7,918 nucleotides of DNA from contig CAMDWF010000094.1 of the NCBI GenBank assembly GCA_945878795.1, forward strand, positions 1 through 7,918, read 5' to 3'. A program made the position numbers and the translations under genes. The DNA is from Synechococcus sp. UW140. GTDB lineage: Bacteria; Cyanobacteriota; Cyanobacteriia; PCC-6307; Cyanobiaceae. Below the pieces are notes generated by a model that worked only from the letters and a program-made list of their open reading frames with translations, was not told where the DNA came from and did no database searches. Of the stretch, positions 5,821-7,918 are shown piece after piece. Positions within the stretch are counted from its first letter, which is position 1. The number at the start of each line of letters is the position of its first letter.

Positions 5821-6228
5821 TTATAGACCCTTAGTAGCTGCGACCCTGGCCCGGGCCTGGGAAAGGGTTTGCAGGGCTTTGACCTTGGCGGTGCTGGTGG
5901 GTTGGTTCTCCATGACCGCTACGGCCTGGATAGCCGCTTCCAGCTCCCGTTCCGCCTTGGCGGAGTCGATGTCCTGGGCCATTTCGGCGCCATTGACAAG
6001 CACCGTGACTTCATTGGCATCCACTTCAGCAAAGCCGCCCATAAGGGCCATGGACTGCCAATTGTTGCCCTCACGCACCCTCAAGACCCCATCTTCTAAA
6101 GCGGTGAGCATGGAAACATGGCCGGTGAGGATGCCCATCTGACCGCCAGTGCTGGGAAGGATCACCTCATCGGCGACACCATCAAACACACTTTTGTCCG
6201 GGGAAAGAACCCTTAGATTGAAAGTCAT
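5821..6228 (-). CDS. atpC: F1 ATP synthase epsilon subunit
   Basis: Epsilon subunit of the thylakoid/plasma membrane F1Fo ATP synthase. It sits on the central stalk with gamma and limits wasteful ATP hydrolysis. The 135-aa protein starts MTFNLRVLSPDKSVFDG and has the N-terminal beta-sandwich motif LPSTGGQMGILTGHVSMLTA (24-43) and the GGFAEV strand (64-69). It ends in the helical hairpin (about 87-105 and 113-131) that acts as the regulatory arm. The length is normal for cyanobacteria. ATG 6226-6228 is two bases after the atpB stop (TGA-TC-ATG), a tight coupling; an in-frame TTG two codons earlier overlaps the atpB end and is less likely. It is the last gene of the operon, ahead of the shared terminator. 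Confidence 0.97.
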   Translation of the reverse strand: MTFNLRVLSPDKSVFDGVADEVILPSTGGQMGILTGHVSMLTALEDGVLRVREGNNWQSMALMGGFAEVDANEVTVLVNGAEMAQDIDSAKAERELEAAIQAVAVMENQPTSTAKVKALQTLSQARARVAATKGL

Positions 6229-6230
6229 GA

Positions 6231-7697
6231 TCAACCTTTAGCTTCCGAGAGGATTTTCTGGGCTTTCGCCCTGACTTGATCGATATTGCCGACGAGATAG
6301 AAAGCAGCCTCGGGGAGATCATCTAATTCACCAGCCAGAATCATATTAAAGCCCTTGATGGTGTCTTCGAGCTTGACATATTCACCAGATTGACCAGTAA
6401 ATATTTCGGCCACAAAGAACGGCTGGGAAAGGAATTTTTCAATCTTGCGAGCCCGGTCAACGGTGCGCCGGTCATCCTCAGAAAGTTCATCGAGACCCAG
6501 AATCGCGATGATGTCCTGGAGTTCTTTGTAACGTTGCAGGGTCGATTGCACGGCCCGGGCAGTGCGGTAGTGCTCATCACCGACCACCGCAGGCTGCAGC
6601 ATGGTGCTGGTGGAGTCAAGGGGATCAACCGCCGGATAGATGCCCTTGGAAGCCAAGCCCCGACTCAACACCGTGGTGGCATCAAGGTGGGCAAAGGTGG
6701 TGGCAGGGGCAGGGTCGGTTAGGTCGTCAGCCGGCACATAGACGGCCTGAATGGACGTAATCGACCCTTCGAGGGTGGAGGTGATGCGTTCTTGCAGTTG
6801 GCCGACGTCCGTACCCAAGGTCGGCTGATAACCCACGGCGGAAGGCATCCGTCCCAACAAAGCGCTTACTTCAGAGCCGGCTTGCACAAAGCGGAAGATA
6901 TTGTCGATGAACAACAGCACATCTTGCTTGTTGACATCACGGAAATGCTCGGCCATGGTGAGAGCCGAAAGACCAACGCGCATGCGGGCGCCGGGAGGCT
7001 CATTCATTTGGCCGTAACAGAGCGCCACCTTGGACTTAGTGAGATCCTCGGCATTGATCACCCCTGATTCCTTGAATTCCTCGTAAAGGTCATTGCCTTC
7101 ACGGGTGCGTTCGCCAACACCCCCAAACACCGAGACACCGCCGTGCTCTTTGGCGATATTATTAATAAGCTCTTGAATCAGCACTGTCTTACCAACGCCG
7201 GCACCTCCAAACAGACCTACCTTGCCACCTTGGCGATAGGGAGCCAACAGGTCAATGACCTTGATGCCCGTTTCGAAAACCTTGGGCTTGGTTTCCAGGT
7301 CGGTCAGCTTGGGCGCTTCCCGGTGGATAGGGGCGGTGGTGGTGGTGCTGACGGGGCCCTTTTCGTCTACTGGCTCACCGAGCACGTTGAAGATGCGCCC
7401 CAAGGTGGCTTCACCAACGGGAACGCAGATTGGGGACCCGGTATCGACGGCGTCCATACCGCGCACGAGCCCATCGGTGGTGCTCATAGCCACCGCGCGC
7501 ACCCTGTGGTCGCCGAGTAACTGCTGAACCTCTGCAGTTAGGGCGATATCCTGGCCGGCTGAATTTTTGCCCTCAATACGCAGGGCGTTGTAGATCTTGG
7601 GCAGCTTGCCGGCCGGGAACTCAACGTCAAGCACCGGACCAATCACCTGCTTGACGATGCCTTTGGTGCCGGAAGCGGCGGAAGCAGCAGCTGCCAT
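6231..7697 (-). CDS. atpB: F1 ATP synthase beta subunit
   Basis: Catalytic beta subunit of F1, which makes ATP from ADP and phosphate on the cytoplasmic side of the membrane. The 488-aa protein has Walker A GGAGVGKT (164-171), GERTREG with the catalytic Glu196, Walker B LLFID (261-265), the ATP-synthase signature PAVDPLDSTS (355-364) and DELSEDD (403-409). ATG 7695-7697 gives MAAAASAASGTKGIVKQV, the usual start in cyanobacteria; the frame stays open 25 codons further, but that extension lacks family features. There is no Shine-Dalgarno: the mRNA carries CCUCUUCCUCCUU just before AUG. Pairing with atpC alone, away from the other atp genes, is the standard cyanobacterial and plastid layout. By eye the gene is less GC-rich than its neighbours to the left, as expected for a strongly expressed, conserved gene. 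The promoter should lie within 7698-7883. Confidence 0.98.
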   Translation of the reverse strand: MAAAASAASGTKGIVKQVIGPVLDVEFPAGKLPKIYNALRIEGKNSAGQDIALTAEVQQLLGDHRVRAVAMSTTDGLVRGMDAVDTGSPICVPVGEATLGRIFNVLGEPVDEKGPVSTTTTAPIHREAPKLTDLETKPKVFETGIKVIDLLAPYRQGGKVGLFGGAGVGKTVLIQELINNIAKEHGGVSVFGGVGERTREGNDLYEEFKESGVINAEDLTKSKVALCYGQMNEPPGARMRVGLSALTMAEHFRDVNKQDVLLFIDNIFRFVQAGSEVSALLGRMPSAVGYQPTLGTDVGQLQERITSTLEGSITSIQAVYVPADDLTDPAPATTFAHLDATTVLSRGLASKGIYPAVDPLDSTSTMLQPAVVGDEHYRTARAVQSTLQRYKELQDIIAILGLDELSEDDRRTVDRARKIEKFLSQPFFVAEIFTGQSGEYVKLEDTIKGFNMILAGELDDLPEAAFYLVGNIDQVRAKAQKILSEAKG

Positions 7698-7829
7698 AAG
7701 GAGGAAGAGGTGGGGACGCGGGACGCTATTGGCAGATCTGCAGACCCGGCCAAAGCGGCGCAACCTTACCACCGGAGCAAGCCCCGTCCCCCTAAGCCCC
7801 TTGCCGCATGAAGCTGGCCACCGATGTCG

Positions 7830-7845
7830 GTTCGGTCAACCGAAC
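7830..7845. promoter_or_regulatory. 16-bp interrupted palindrome upstream of atpB
   Basis: GTTCGGT-CA-ACCGAAC is a perfect 7-bp inverted repeat with a 2-base centre. It directly adjoins a second one, ACCGA-TG-TCGGT (7820-7831). The sites lie 123-148 bases upstream of the atpB start, in the shared region between atpB and the predicted groES. The form fits a dimeric regulator site; no known motif is recognised. Confidence 0.4.
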
Positions 7846-7883
7846 ACCCTGAAAGGCCCGTGGCAGAAGGCCGTTGCCATAGG

Positions 7884-7910
7884 TTGGCAATCGGGAGTTC
7901 TGAGTGCCAG
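7884..7910 (+). promoter_or_regulatory. Degenerate CIRCE element (HrcA operator), expected ahead of groES
   Basis: TTGGCAATC (7884-7892), nine bases, then GAGTGCCAG (7902-7910) fits the CIRCE plan TTAGCACTC-N9-GAGTGCTAA, with two differences in each arm and 7 of 9 positions pairing between arms. CIRCE binds the heat-shock repressor HrcA and in cyanobacteria stands before groES-groEL. I recall groESL lying divergent from atpB in marine Synechococcus and Prochlorococcus, which fits this position at the window edge. groES itself is not in the window. Confidence 0.62.
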
Positions 7911-7918
7911 TTTTTTGC

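Noticed and set aside
7698..7772. Upstream extension of atpB by 25 codons
   Set aside because: The extension is Arg-rich, lacks family similarity, and the start at 7697 gives the normal cyanobacterial length of 488 aa.
1..7918. Mobile element, prophage or integration site
   Set aside because: No transposase, integrase, terminal inverted repeats, target duplication or tRNA end was seen; the gene content is ordinary cyanobacterial chromosome.

Overview
The window looks like chromosomal DNA of a GC-rich picocyanobacterium of the Cyanobium / Synechococcus type. The evidence is a chloroplast-like atpB-atpC pair set apart from other ATP synthase genes, a PSRP-3/Ycf65 ribosomal protein found only in cyanobacteria and plastids, and a GRRM-type (grrA/grrP) peptide locus typical of cyanobacteria. 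The lineage is inferred from gene content and composition; no marker was compared by search.

Left part (about 1-2350). On the minus strand, in transcription order, lie a conserved-looking hypothetical gene (162 aa), grrP (an orphan periplasmic solute-binding-like protein) and grrA (an exported Gly-rich precursor peptide with seven aromatic-X-Asn motifs). grrA ends 22 bases from the left edge. Its radical SAM/SPASM maturase GrrM, expected next to it, is not in the window and should lie just beyond that edge. This is a RiPP locus: grrA encodes the substrate, the missing maturase would install three-residue cyclophane crosslinks, and grrP is the family's companion of unknown role. A small acidic 84-aa protein is divergently encoded at 2095-2349.

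Middle part (about 2350-5200). After 200 bases with no recognisable gene or clear terminator comes a VIT1/CCC1-family metal transporter (minus). It is head-to-head with an alpha/beta-hydrolase (lipase/esterase-like, plus). The hydrolase is tail-to-tail with a small hypothetical (79 aa, minus), which follows a HAD phosphatase-like gene (minus). The HAD frame is open through its catalytic motif I but has no ATG, GTG or TTG ahead of it, so it probably uses an unusual start codon or carries a start-codon change.

Right part (about 5200-7918). The PSRP-3 gene (plus) converges with the atpB-atpC operon (minus) on a strong hairpin that can terminate both strands. Upstream of atpB is a 221-base non-coding stretch with several inverted repeats. 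At its far end is a degenerate but correctly spaced 9-9-9 CIRCE element, predicting a divergent, HrcA-controlled groES-groEL operon just past the right edge.

Most of the window is ordinary core cyanobacterial genome. The accessory and most interesting part is the grr locus; the HAD start anomaly and the CIRCE/inverted-repeat region are secondary points.
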